Assembly (NCBI GenBank): GCA_004335835.1
Contig: RWJK01001585.1
Span: 1 to 64,000 of the forward strand
Length of the DNA stretch: 64,000 nucleotides
Direction of reading: 5' to 3'
From: Scenedesmus sp. ARA3
Lineage: Eukaryota; Chlorophyta; Chlorophyceae; Sphaeropleales; Scenedesmaceae
Shown here: piece after piece, positions 1 to 12,434 of the stretch
Position numbering within the stretch: the stretch's first letter is position 1
How the letters are laid out: every line of letters starts with the position of its first letter
The notes under the pieces: model-generated
Database searches by the model: none
Told to the model about the DNA's origin: nothing
Seen by the model: only the letters and a program-made list of their open reading frames with translations
Program-made: the position numbers and the translations under genes

Positions 1-1329
1 ATGTTTTGGCGCTGGCGCTGGCGTTCTGCACAAGAGTGCCTTGCCTTTGCTATTTGACCTGCCCGTTGGGTGGAAACTTGTTTGGTCTGCTGAGTGGCTG
101 CTGACAGGCCGCTGTGACATGCGGTTGTGTTTGTGTGCCTTTGGGCAGCTCTGCATTTTTCCAGCCATCTTTTCACTGCCCAAGCTGCCCTCCGCCCCAG
201 GCTGAGCTGCGGCTTGGTGAGCTCAGCCCGCCCGCAATGCAGTTAGTGCATGGCGGCCCTGTGTTCTCTCTGCGTTGCTTGCCGTCACTGACACTGCTGG
301 CAGCACTTGATTTTCCACTTCTCGTATGAGGATACATTTTCTGGGGGCGAACTGTGTGGAGTAAGGAAGGCGGCTGTGCTAGCATGGCCATATGCCGAAA
401 CTTACACACGGGGGCCATTCTCTGGGGTTGGGCCTCAGATGAGTGACGGTCTGTGCTGAGCTTCCTGCAGTTTTCCTGTGTTTTCGGGTGTTCGTTGCAA
501 CGTAGTTGCCTGTGCACACCGTGTAACCCCTCTTCTTTTTTGGCTGGTATGATACGCCAGTTCAAGAGGCTGGAATTGCCTGGCCCCCATGTGTAACATA
601 CACTAACTAACTAACACAAAAATGACATTTTTGGCGATTACTTTACCAGCAAGCTCGTCTATCAAAAAGGTCCGCGGCGCAATCAAAAGCAAACAACACA
701 GTGTACCATATCCGAGAATGCTAGGGGGCAACCTTGCCACAGCATATACGCAGCAAAAATGTTGAAATCATTATGACACAATTTAGTAAACACCAAGTAT
801 GTTGAACCTTTACGCCCAGTAACATCACAAAGATGTTCACAGAGAGTTTGCATATAACATGAAAGCATGGAAGTATCCTGAGCACGGTATCGCAACGAGA
901 ATAGGAGATGTACGCGCCAGCAACTAGCAGCCACACCACCATAACTAAGGCACTTCAATAACCCACTGGTGTGAAACCAATGCACAGGTAACATGTGCAC
1001 TAGGTAGCACCAAGTTGGCATCTATGCACAACTGGTGTCTCTGCACGACAGAGAGAGCAAGACCTCTCTTTTGACCTCTCTCTGAGCAAAACCCATCCAA
1101 GATCCCAATTGTGTTTGTGTCAACTATTGGCAAAGGTCACGGCTGCATTGCAGCAGCGCTGTTGTTTTAAACCAGAGTCAGGTACAGGGACCATAAGGGT
1201 GACAGTGCTGTGGGGGGCTCGCTTGCCTAGGTGCGGCACGAACGCCAGACATACTTTGTGTGCTTGCCCAGGAAAGAAGCAACCAGGACATCAGCAACTC
1301 AGTGAGGCAGATGCTTCTGACCAGCAACG
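1..1329. other. Non-coding left edge; probable 3' UTRs
   Basis: I find no convincing coding exon here. The short open frames have no recognisable motif and no splice partners. A TGTAA motif at 592-596, the usual green-algal poly(A) signal, suggests that the first ~600 bases are the 3' UTR of a plus-strand gene lying mostly outside the window. The rest up to 1329 would be the 3' UTR of the minus-strand VFL1-like gene. No TTACA (minus-strand signal) was found in this stretch, so its poly(A) site is not placed. Confidence 0.4.
592..596 (+). terminator. Candidate poly(A) signal (TGTAA)
   Basis: TGTAA followed by CATA. In chlorophytes UGUAA is the dominant poly(A) signal. No upstream gene is visible in the window, so the assignment rests on position alone. 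Confidence 0.3.
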
Positions 1330-4300
1330 TCACATCTCCTGCAGCAGGCAGGCCAGCTGCCGCATCTTGGCTGCTGATGCTGCTTTCTGCGCCTCAACAA
1401 CTGCCAGCAGCTGCGTCATCTCGCCCTCCACCTCACTCACACGTGCTGCGTGACTGCTCGCCTCAGCTTGCGCTGCAGCTGCAGCAGCTTGCGCCGAGGC
1501 AGCTGCCTTGGATGCAGCTGCTGCTGCCTGCCGCTGCTGGTCCAGCTGGCTGCTGAGCACACCGAGCTGCTCCTGCAGCTCCTTCGCCTGTGAGGGTTTG
1601 CACAGCAACACAAGGAAACATCACATAGACGTGACTAGCCAGGAACAAGGGAACAACACCAGTGTACACATAACTTGGTAGCTGTGCCAAGGCAGCACCC
1701 AGTTGCCCCAGGCACATCCCTCAGCATGATCATGCTGATAATGGTGGCTCCAGCAGGCACCCAGCTGATGTATGCTGAAGACCAACACATCAAAGACAGT
1801 AACTGCAAGCAGGGGGTTGCTTCACACCACCACGAAGCTGCATTTGCAGCACCTGCTGTCTCCCCGGCCTTTCCTCATCTTTGACGCCTCACCTGCTCCT
1901 CTAGTGAGTCCCTATCACTGCGCAGCTCCTCCAGCTGCTGCCGGGCGCTGTCGCGCTCGGAGCGCAGCCGCGCCTCCTTCTGGTCAAACATCACCTTCAC
2001 GCGCTCCACCTCCTGCTCCACAAACCTGCACATCATCAGGAACAAGGCGGCAGCCATGCACAACCTGAGCAGCAGTCACGCAACACGCACGCATCAAGTT
2101 GCCATGCTGAAGCTGTCCATGCCTTCATGCCCTCAGCGATTCAGTCACCCTGAATCAACTTGCACAGCTGAACACATCCCGGCATGCCACCTACTTGATC
2201 ATGCCGTCTTTCTCAACCGCAGAGTCCTGCACAGCCTTGGCACGTGACTCAGCCTCCTGGGCTTTTGCCTGCGCTGCCGCCAGTGCCTGCTCCAGCTGCT
2301 CCAGCGCTGCCTCGCCAGCAGCCACCTCAGCTCGCAGCGCAGCAGCCTCAGCAGCAGCAGCCTCGGAGGCCCGGACTGCTGCTGTCACTGCATCCTTGGC
2401 CTCCCGCTGCGTGTCATCTGCATCCTGCTGCAGCTCGGAGAGCTCCGCCTTCAGCTGCGCAACTGTTGCGTGGGCGCTGTCGACCATCGCGGTCTTTACC
2501 TACAGGGCACAGGGCATGGTGGCAGGCGGGCAGGAAAGCACGGCATGCTGAGCAAAGAAGCATATGCACCTGGGACACAGAAATCCAGCAACCTTGAGCA
2601 TCTCATTGACAGCAGCCGCGGCTGTCTGCTAAGCAAGCACACTGTTGGTGTTGCCTGGTTGAAATGCAGGTTGACAATCTCCAAGCTTCTGCACCTGCGG
2701 CAGGTCAGCACATTGAATGCGCAGCATGCAGGGCAGCCGCACCTTCACAGCATCCTGCGCGTCTGACAGCTGCCGCTGCAGCTGCTCCCTCTCCTTCTTC
2801 AGCCCAGCCAACTCATCCCTTGCTGTTTTCAGTTGAGCTGCCAGCCCAGCCTGTTTGGCTGCACCATCTTCATGGTTGCGTGCAGAGCTCGCCTGCAGCA
2901 GCAGCAGCAGCAGCAGAGGCAGCAGCAGCAAGGAACAGGGAGGGTCCACATCAGCTGCTCCCGGCGCTTAGCAACGTGCCTGAAACAAGCTAATGCAGCG
3001 GCGGTGAGCATATCTGTGCATTGCCTGGTTGTTTGCGCCTCGTTCAAACTGTACAGCACATCAGTCCCCCAAAAAACACTCTTTGCACACACATGACGTC
3101 GCGGCGCCCACCTGCAGCTCTGCCAGGCGCTGCTCTGTCTCACTCCACAGCTGCTTGTGCCGCGTCAGCTGCTCTTGCACGATTGCCAGCTCTGCTGCGC
3201 TGCGCTTGGCCACCAGCAGCTCATTGTGCAGCCGGTCAAACTCGCCAGGCGTGCAGCGCAGCAGCTGCCGCTGCAGGTGCTCCTTGTCCTGGTGCAGCGC
3301 CTGCAGGCAGCAGCAGCAGCAGCAGCAGCAGCAGGGCAACACATCACCATCACCACAGTCAAGCATTGCCGCAGCATCTCTAAGCACACATGCCGTGCAC
3401 CTAGCCTGACACCTGGGACAGCTGCTCACACAGCCGTGACCACAGATGGCCTGCTGCATAATAGCCCTGGAGGACGCCCAGCATGCTGAGCAGGCGGTAC
3501 ACCACCTCCCCACCTGTATCTGGGCCTTCTGCTGCTGCACTGCATGTGTCAGATCAGACAGCAGCTGCTCATGCTCCCGCTGCTGAGCCGTGGCTGCCTG
3601 TGCAGCTGCCTGCAGCTGCGAGCGCTCCTCTGCAGCGGCCTTGAGCTGCTGCTGCAGCTCCTGGGACTCGCGGTCAGACTCCTGCAGAGCAAGCAGCACA
3701 GCATGCTGAAAAATGGTACCATTGCCTCAGCCTAGTGTTGGCCACTGCGTGTGCATACATGCAGAGCAACCTAGGCTGATGTCGGACGGCAGAGACAAAC
3801 ACATTCTAGCCTATAACAGGTGCCGCATCGACAGCACTCTGATGCAGTCAGCTTACCTGCAGTACAAAGCACAGCTGTGTCTTCAGCACAGCCAGCTGCT
3901 CGCTGATGGCTGCCTTCTCCTTGCTGACAGCATCCAGTGCAGCACGCAGCTCTGATACCTCACTGCCCGCCCTGGCCCTGGCCTGCATGCACAGCAGCAG
4001 CACATCCACAGCACCACCAGACACACCTTAAACACCATGCTACAGGTATTGATAGCGTGTGCACAAGTCTTCTGTCAACACATACTGTACACATGCAATT
4101 GTTAAGCCGTGATGGTTGCTGATGACAGAGCACAAGACAGGCGAAGCCAAGTGACCTGCAAGGCACTGCTGCATCACTGACCTGCTCAACCGCCACCTCA
4201 TGCTGCTGCCGCAGCGCTGCCAGCTCCTCTTTCTTCTCACGCTGTGCTGCTGCCAGGCCATCCCGAGCCAGCTGCACTTCCGTAGCAGCAGCTGCTGCTG

Positions 4301-7096
4301 CCTTCTGCGCCTGTGACAACTGGTTCTCCCTTTCCGCAAGCTGAGCCTGCAAACATCCACGGACAGCAGCCCAGGTTGAGCACTGGCGCACCCGCTGGCA
4401 AGTTTTGCAGCAGTCGGCACATGATTGTGCTGGACAACCATGGATGGCTACAGCTTGTCAGGCCAGCTACCACTTACAAAAGCCTCAGTTATTGGTGGTG
4501 AACTAGATCCTCGTGAACCGAGACAACCCACCTTCAAGGACTCCGCTTGGGAGTTGGCAGCAGACAGCGCCTGTGCCACCTTCTCAGTCATGCTGACAGT
4601 CACCTGGCTGCCTTTCTGCAGAGCAGCCTCCAGACTGGTCACCTGCTGCTCGGCAGTGTGGGCGGCAGCCTGCAGCAGCGGCAAGCGCAGACAGCAAAGG
4701 CGTTCGATTTAAGTTCAGGCCAAAGATCAAGCCAACTGCACAGAACAGTACATAGCACGCATACAATTTTCCAGCTCATTGCCACCTGTCACCAATTGCA
4801 GCGTGCAGTCCCAAGCCTTTTGTGGGCGTTTTTGGTTGCCCAGCTGCTGCCTGGCCTTGCCTATCTCACCTGTGCCACAGCAAGGTCTGACTTGAGCTGC
4901 TGCAGCTGCTGCTGCAGGGAGCGCTCCTCGTCCAGGTGCCGCTCACACTCCTCAGCAACTGCCTTGACAGCTGCTGCCTGCTGCTGCTCCAGCTTGCTGC
5001 TGGCCTGCTGCAGCTGCCCATGCAGCCTGCATGTCAGCAGCGCACATTCATCATGGTGTCAGCAGGACCAAGGAAAATTTAAAGACACACAGGCCTGCAT
5101 GCAGCAATACAACAGATGCTATTGCCCAGCATACTTGGTGGCAGCAACGGCAACCGCGGCCGCATGCAAGCTGCCTTGCGTTTCCTTACATTGTACAAAT
5201 TTGCTTGACCGTCAACGCACCGCTCATTGTCAGTATGTGCCTGCTGCAGCAGCAGCTTGCCGCCAGCCACCTCCTGCTCCAGCTGCTCGCAGTGCTGCCG
5301 TGCTGCCGTTGCCTCTCGCACAGCTGCGTCTATCTGCTCCAGGGCCTTGGACACTGCACAGCAAACGCAGGACAGCAGCAGCGCCGCACCAGTCAGCACA
5401 GTGGCAGCAACACACATGGACCCTAAGCCCAGCCACCAGCCCCCCTGCCAGCCCCATTTGCAAGGCTGCTTGCACGATTGCTTGCAGGCTGGACGCTAGC
5501 CGCTAAGTGACGCTCTGCTCACCAGCACAAGACGCCTCCTGGTAGCTCTCCTCCACCTTGCGCTGCGCCTCGGCCTCAGCTGCACGCACAGCGTCACACA
5601 TCTGCTGCCGTAGCTGGCCCTCAACTGCCCTGCTGCAGTCCAGCTCATCTGCACAGCAGCAGTAAGATGTCACAGGCGACAGAGGTGAGCAGTGGTATGT
5701 GACAGACACGCTGGTGCTGCTGACACCATACCACACCAACAACCAGTACAGCCACTGACACTGCCAACTGCACGCAGTTGCTGCTGCTGAAGGATCTCTG
5801 GTGCTGGGTAACAGCGCCCGCACACAAGTAGTTAAGCAGCACATCCACTGCTGATTGCGCTGTTGTTCATGCATGGTATTGCCTGCCGACTTGCTTGCAG
5901 CACCTACCGGCAAGTTTGCTCAGCTGTTCCCGCAGCACCTGTGCCTCTGCTTGCAGCTGCCCAACCATGGGAGGCGTGTACTCGTCTGTCTGAGCAACAG
6001 CCTCAGCCTTGGCTACCGCTCTTCCAGCTGCATGCTGTTCATTGCTGCTCTTGTTACGAGCCTTGTGCTGCCTTTGTGCTGTTGCTGCTTGCTTTCGCTG
6101 GTCTTCCTGAACCTGCTGCTCATGCTGCTGGTGATGCGGCTGCAGCGGCAGCTGTTGCTGCGCGCGGTGCCGCCATGCACCAGCTGCCTGGCCTGCTCCT
6201 GCATCCGGCCAGTCCTTGCTGTCAGACATGTGAGAGTTTGGGCTGTCGCTGCTGCCATTGTCGCCATCGCTGCTGCTTTGTGAGTTGCGCACATGCTGTG
6301 GTGAGCCTGCCATGTCAGCAGGATGTGCCACAGGTCTGGCGCGTGGCTGTGGCAAGCTGCGAACTGCTGCATGCGCATCGCGCGCGTGCTGCTTCTTGGC
6401 TGCCTTGCTGCTCCTGCTGTCCTGGTCTAATCTGACGCTGCTGGGCTGCCTTGGGTGCTGCTGTTGCTGGGCACTGTGGTCAAAGGCTTGCAGCTGAGCC
6501 TGTGCCATCTGCCAGCTGGCTGCCAGGCTAGCAGCCTCTGACTCATCCAACTGACGCACATGCGGCAGCACCTGCCGCAGCGCCACATATGCCGCCCTGC
6601 TGATTGTGCAAGGGTTGCCACCTACTTTCAGCTGCTGCAGCTGGAGGCATCCTGCAAGTGGGGCCAGCGCCTGCAAGCTGCTGAGCTTGTTGTGCTGCAG
6701 GTTGAGCTGCTGCAGGCTGCCACTGCTGCCGTGCAGCTCGCTGATGCCTGCTATGCAGGTGATGGCGTTGTAAGATGCGTTCAGCTGCTGCAGTGCAGTC
6801 AGTCCTGCAAGCCCATGCAGCTCGCACAGGCTGTTGCTGGCAAGGTTGAGGCTGGTCAGGTGCAGCAGCCCTGACAGGCATGCTATGGCTCTTATGCTGT
6901 TGGAAGATAGGTTCAAGGCCGTAAGGTTGACCAAGCGGCTAACACAGGGATCTATGCGCGTTATGCGGTTGCTGTGTAGGTTGAGCGATGTGATGCTGCT
7001 GCTGTTGTTGTGCAGTTCTGGCACCTCTGTAGCGCTCTGAAGACCCTCGCCTATGTGAGACACATATGTGCGGTTCAGAGTGACAGGCACAGCCAT
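1330..7096 (-). CDS. VFL1: VFL1/LRRCC1-like basal-body LRR and coiled-coil protein
   Basis: Fourteen exons join in frame to 1089 residues: 7096-5908, 5648-5523, 5353-5221, 5026-4870, 4669-4532, 4346-4182, 3982-3857, 3681-3514, 3300-3112, 2892-2743, 2625-2593 (an 11-codon microexon with a weak GTTGCT donor), 2499-2195, 2025-1893, 1587-1330. Residues ~35-160 hold five leucine-rich repeats (for example LTALNLSSNSI) with an LRR cap, then a Ser/Gln/Ala-rich linker. From ~residue 370 to the end it is almost pure coiled coil rich in Glu, Gln, Ala and Leu. Five N-terminal LRRs plus a long coiled coil is the design of Chlamydomonas VFL1 and human LRRCC1, which act at basal bodies or centrioles in number, placement and rotational polarity. 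The start MAVPVTLNR lies just before the conserved GEGLQ segment; an ATG at 7168 is the alternative. Head-to-head with ispH. Orthology is strong by architecture, but untested by alignment. Confidence 0.85.
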
Positions 7097-7433
7097 GGCA
7101 GGCTTGCCATGCGAGAGTGTTGTTTTGCTGTGCAGAGGTGAGGGAGGCAGGGAGGGAGAAAAGTACACAAGGTATACGCGGACCGTCTCGGCTGTCCTAA
7201 GTTGTATGAATCAATCGATATCAAAGTTGGTTTTGAAATTATCTGTGGCTCAATCAAACCTTCGTAGTGTTCGCACGGCTGGAGTTCAAAAGTGCCTAAA
7301 CACCTATCCCGCTAGTGCTGCCCGTTGTCGAGATCAAGCTCGGCAATGGCACTTTTGTACTCTGAGTTGCGTGACCGGTATAAAGCTGGTGACAATCTGT
7401 TGCCTCTTCATCATGCAGTGCCACACCTCCACC
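7097..7433. promoter_or_regulatory. Bidirectional upstream region, VFL1-like / ispH
   Basis: A 337-bp gap separates two divergent starts. TATAAA at 7379-7384 on the plus strand lies ~50 bp before the chosen ispH ATG. This predicts transcription starting near 7405-7415 and a very short ispH leader. No clear TATA box was seen for the minus-strand gene. Confidence 0.5.
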
Positions 7434-10266
7434 ATGCCTGTGCAGCAGGCACGCTGCCCTGTGCAGGCACGTGCATTTGCGCGTTCATTCAGCAACAAAT
7501 CTCGCCGAAGCGTGCACGTTCGCGCCTCCGTAGCAGGTGAGACAGACCCTGACTGTCAGCCCACAAACCTACCCACGACAGCAAGGCCATGGAACCGCCC
7601 ATGCTAGCAGCATGTGTGTCAATTACGCACTTCTGCACATCTTCAGCTTTCTGGGACTCCAGGGTGTACGTCAGCTCATGCAGACTCAGCATCAGCTGCA
7701 CATCTGTCCTCTTGTGTGCGCAGTGAGCGCTGCTGACCCCCTCTATGCATACATGTTGCATGCATGTTATCCCCTACTCATACATGCCCTCCTGCACAAA
7801 CTGCATCTAATTGCTTGTACCGTTGGCTGTACCGCGGCGGACAGCTGAGACAGAGAAGGTGGACGGCAGGGCAGTCAGGCGCTCTCTGAACGCCACAGGC
7901 AGGTATGTGCGCCAGCCCACAAAGGATGAGAAGTCGCAAGCACTCATGGAGGAGCACGGAGTGGGCTACTCCCTCAGCGGCCTGGTCGCACAGATGCGTG
8001 AGAACGACATGCAGTGGCAGCAGGGCGAGGTGACAGTCAAGCTGGCAAAGGCGTATGGCTACTGCTGGGGAGTGGAGCGCGCGGTGCGCATGGCGTACGA
8101 GGCGCGCAACGCAAACCCGGACAAGAAGCTGTACATCACAAACGAGATCATCCACAACCCGGAGGTCAACCAGGTGGGCAGCCGCCAGCACCAGCCGATG
8201 CGCAGCAGATACTGCATCCTGTGAGCAAGGGAGACAGCTGCACCAAGGTGTAGTAGCAGTTTGCAGGGGCACCCGCGTAGCTGCGGCACTGGAGTGCAAG
8301 TGTGGCAGTGCTACGCCCACACCCAGTGCTTCACAGCAACGTGCAGTCCGCAATGGCGGACAGCTTATACATGGTTGCAGCGTGAGCTAGCACAGCCTCT
8401 GTGCTGCTGCGACCCACAAACGCCTTGTCAAGGCATGTGTCTCGCATGTTGCCGGCAATCTCAACAGCCTTGCTGTAGCAGCTGTTTGTTGCCACCCTCG
8501 GCATACTCAAGTTATTGCCATGCTGCTGTTTGTTATCTCTGGCTTGCTGCTGCCGTCTTTAATACCTATGCTGCTGATGCTGCTGCTGCTGCCAACCTGC
8601 GCAGCGCCTGCGTGAGCTGGACATTGAGATCTTTGAGGACGACGCAGAGGAGGGCAAGGACTATGCTCGCATCAGCGAGGGTGACGTGGTCATCTTCCCG
8701 GCCTTTGGAGCCACAGTGCAGGTGCGCAGGCACAGCAGCAGCAGCAGCAGCAGCAGCAGCACTGGCAGCAGCAGCACTGGCAGCAGCAGCAGCAGCACTG
8801 TAGCCATCTTGTCATCTACCACCAGCAGCAGAGCAATGTGGAGGAACAGCTGCACGAGGTGCAGCAGCACAACACGTTGAGGCAATAGGCAACAACAACA
8901 CCAGCAGCAGCAGCAGCAACTGCTGCCGCAACACGGCGCTGGCAGGGCAGCAGTCGCGGCTGCAGCCTGCATTGCAGCGTGGTTAGCACAGGGCAGTGTG
9001 CAGCGGAGGCCATGCAGCCGGGCATGCAGCTGTTTGATCAAGTACTCTTGGTGCTGTGTTGCCTGTGTGTGTTATTAAATCTACAGTGTGCTGCCCTTGC
9101 AGCAAGCAGCTTCTGCATGCGCAGCCAACAACAGTCAGCAGGATGTTTTGCCAATAGAGCACAACCTCTTGCAGCATCTTGCTGCACTGCCCGTACACAC
9201 CTGCTGCTGCTGCTTGCCGCTGTCCACACTGCTGACCACCTTCCTGCGGCTCTGCTGCTTGCCTTCTTCACACCCGCAGGAGATGCAGCTGTTCAAGGAC
9301 CGCGGCGTGAAGATGGTGGACACCACCTGCCCCTGGGTGGCCAAGGTGTGGAACAGCGTGGACCAGCACAGCCGCAAGTCGTACACCTCCGTCATCCACG
9401 GCAAGTACAGCCACGAGGAGACCATCGCCACAGCCAGCTTTGCGGACACCTACATCATCGTGAGGGACCTGGCTGAGGCGCAGATGGTGGTGGACTACAT
9501 CCTGAAGGGCGGCGACAGGGAGGCATTCCTGAAGCACTTTGAGAAGGCCGTGAGCAGTGGGTTTGACCCGGACAGGGACCTGGAGCGCGTGGGCCTGGCC
9601 AACCAGGTGAGCGGTTGTAGCAGGGATGGAATGCTGCCTGCAGCAGCCTTTGGGGGTTGCTGTGCAGCTGCTGCGGGAGCAATGGTGTGCGCTGGTGGTA
9701 TGTGCAAGTATGGAAGGTGGCGCAGGGGTTGCAGCTGGGCAGCCGAACAGCAGTGCAGCGAGTGGCGTTTTTTGGTGGTGTACTGGGTTGCGATGCAGAG
9801 CTGCTGAGCGTTTGCCTCTTCTGCAGTGCGTGGCTGGTGTGTGCTATGTCCTCTCTATCTTCTTGCACAATCATGTGATCGCCATGAACACTCGTGCACC
9901 TCAATGATATCATCTCATCTTACCGCACAGTGTCACTGCTTGCTTACCAGTTACGCTGCCTCATGTCTTGACCTTTTCTCTGTGTTAACACCGCGCGTGC
10001 AGACCACCATGCTCAAGGGCGACACGCAGGAGATCGGCAAGATGCTGGAGCGCACCATGATGGCCAAGTACGGCCCTGCGGAGCTCAACAACCACTTCAT
10101 GCTCATGGACACCATCTGCGACGCAACACAGGAGCGCCAGGTGCGGCGCTGCAGGGAGGGCAGAGCATGCACTAGTGCTGCACAGTTGTTTCGGATGTTC
10201 TGGGGCGACATGTTTAACTGGCCGGTGTCACACCGTCAAACATAAACAAATGCCAACGCAAATGTT

Positions 10267-10318
<52 letters not shown>

Positions 10319-10985
10319 AGGACGCCATGTACGAGATCATTGACGACCCCTCCATCAACATGATGCTGGTGGTGGGAGGCTTCAACAGCAGCAACACCAG
10401 CCACTTGCAGGTGCGGCAGCACCACCACACAGCAGGCAGCGGTGTGCGCTGCGCTCAACCCAGAAACATGAGGGTATTGGGGCGTGGGTGGGGCAGCAGT
10501 TTCTTGCTCGCAGCGGCATTCTTGCACATGCAGGCATCTTGCTGTGCATGGGCACAAGGGTGCGTAGCTGCAAGCTGATCCACACACTTCCGACTGCAGC
10601 GCCACATGCGTGCCGACGCAGCGAAACGCGGCTACTGGCCATGCTGCTCATCACCCCTGCATGTCGTGTCGTGCTGCAACAACACCTCACCCCGCAGGAG
10701 ATCGCGGAGCACAAGGGCCTGCCCTCCTTCTGGGTGGACTCTGCTGCGCGCATCGACGTAGAGAACAACAAGCTGCTGCACAAGACGGGCTGGGGCGAGC
10801 TCAAGGAGACCACCAACTGGCTGCCGGAGGGCCCCCTCACAATCGCTGTCACATCCGGGGCATCCACGCCTGACAAGGCAGTGGAGGAGGTGCTGGACCG
10901 GGTGTTCAGGATCAAGGACCCTTCGTTTGCTGGCATTGCAGCCAAGGAGTGCAAGCCGATGGAGGTGCCGGATGAGGACCACTGA
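7434..10985 (+). CDS. ispH: 4-hydroxy-3-methylbut-2-enyl diphosphate reductase (IspH/HDR), plastid
   Basis: Last enzyme of the MEP isoprenoid pathway, reducing HMBPP to IPP and DMAPP with a [4Fe-4S] cluster in the plastid. Exons 7434-7536, 7845-8173, 8605-8721, 9280-9606, 10003-10140, 10321-10410 and 10698-10985 give 463 residues in frame. The three cluster cysteines are visible in [16 protein letters not shown] and [10 protein letters not shown]. Further family motifs are [25 protein letters not shown] and TSGASTPDK. The first ~35 residues are rich in Arg, Ser and Ala and fit a transit peptide. I chose the ATG at 7434 (ACCATGCC context) because the in-frame ATG at 7413 lies almost at the start site predicted from the TATA box. 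Lengths and motifs match plant and algal HDR. The intron before exon 6 ends in (TGC)17 directly against the acceptor AG. Confidence 0.97.
10268..10318 (+). repeat. (TGC)17 tract at an ispH splice acceptor
   Basis: Seventeen uninterrupted TGC units fill the 3' end of the 180-bp fifth ispH intron and run straight into the AG at 10319-10320. The tract replaces a normal polypyrimidine tract. It is the purest of many such tracts in the window. Confidence 0.95.
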
Positions 10986-12434
10986 ATGTTGCGGGACCAG
11001 TAGATATCACAGAAGAGTGCGGTGTCTGTTTGTCGACGTGTCTGTGGAGGTGCACCCAACAAGTGTAGTATATGCCTGCTGCCAGCGCAATGGCCGTCGT
11101 GCTGTTGGCCGCTGTTGCCCATGACTGTTGCTGCAGCAGCACAGCCATGCGGCAGATGAGGTGGCAGCGCTGTGTGTGGATGTGTACCTGCGCAGCTATG
11201 ATAAGCGTAGTATGTGAGCAGCGTTCATTGTACCTTGCGCAAACAGCAGGTGGTGTTGGGCACTGCAGTCCCAGAGAAGCTGCACGGGAAACCATTTGGA
11301 CGTCATGCAGCCGGCTTGCCTTATCCAGCAGAGGTTGGCGTGTGGCATGTTCAGATGTGGTTTGCCAAGTTTGGGACATGTATGGTGAACAGCTAACCAT
11401 GCAACACACGTGTTTTGGACAGGAGCGGTTGATTGCTGCTGCGATTTGTCTGTTGCTGACGTGCCAGCATATATTTTGTGAGCGCATGTGGTGATGGAAC
11501 CACTTCCTGGTTTACTTTGGCACACCATGGTGTTCCAGACTGTGCAGGGGCAGCCTGCATGTGAGCTGTCTATCCTCTTCTGTTGCCGTTTCCGTGTTGG
11601 TTTGGGTGGTTTGAGGGCGGCAGCTGCAATCCGGCGGTGCTGGCGGTCCTTGCTCGTGCTGCGCTGCACTGGATGCTGCTGGTGTACACGGCATGCGCTC
11701 CGCAGAGCGCGTGTGTGTTGGTGGTGTGACAGCTGGTTAAGTTGCAGCTCCCTTTGACAGTCAGATGCTGCACCGTGCAGCACAAAGTGTCAAATATATT
11801 CAGGGACTGCTGTTTCACTCTTTGTTGCCCTGCCTCAGCCATTGCACAAAGCATGCTCACATATGCATCACCGAATTCATCAATCAGGGGTTTGTAACAT
11901 CACACATCATAACAGATTTATTTTCCTGCTGTTGCTAGAACAAGTAGAAGGAGCAGCACCACAACACTGAAGTTGAAGTAGCCATGCTGGTCCTGGGGGG
12001 CCCCTTCTTGCTATGTGAGTACGCATTATGTTGCATGCAATGATAGACCTGCAATGATTGACCTGCTTGCACCTTGTACCAATTTTATACTGTTGCTGTG
12101 CCGAGCAGTCAGCGAACCATGGACTGCACGTGCTGTCACCGACGGGCTCAGCAGCTGCTGCCAGACTTGTCCATTTTCTTTGTATGCACTACGCACTTTA
12201 CTAGCGTGGATTCGTCAGCAGTGCGTTACAACATCGCGGACGATGCTCTGACAGAGCACCACACAGTGTGGTACCTGCAACTACCGTCGTTCCCTCTCCT
12301 TGTGTCCTCGAGCCACAGCAACAGCACAGCTTACTACGGTCTTTCAATGTCCTTCTTTGATTCTCTGAAAGCTGTAGAAGGCCCGTTCAGTTCCAAGTGA
12401 CACCACGACACACCAGCAGGAATCAAGCAGCACC
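10986..12434. other. Intergenic; ispH 3' UTR and upstream region of next gene
   Basis: There are only short unsupported frames. TGTAA at 11893-11897 is a candidate poly(A) signal for ispH and would give a ~910-nt 3' UTR. No RNA gene or repeat was recognised. Confidence 0.45.
11893..11897 (+). terminator. Candidate ispH poly(A) signal (TGTAA)
   Basis: This is the first TGTAA I found downstream of the ispH stop codon. It is supported only by motif and position. Confidence 0.35.

Noticed and set aside
4547..5506. A 319-codon plus-strand frame
   Set aside because: Antisense to the VFL1-like coiled-coil exons and introns, with a Cys/Ser-rich translation and no motif.
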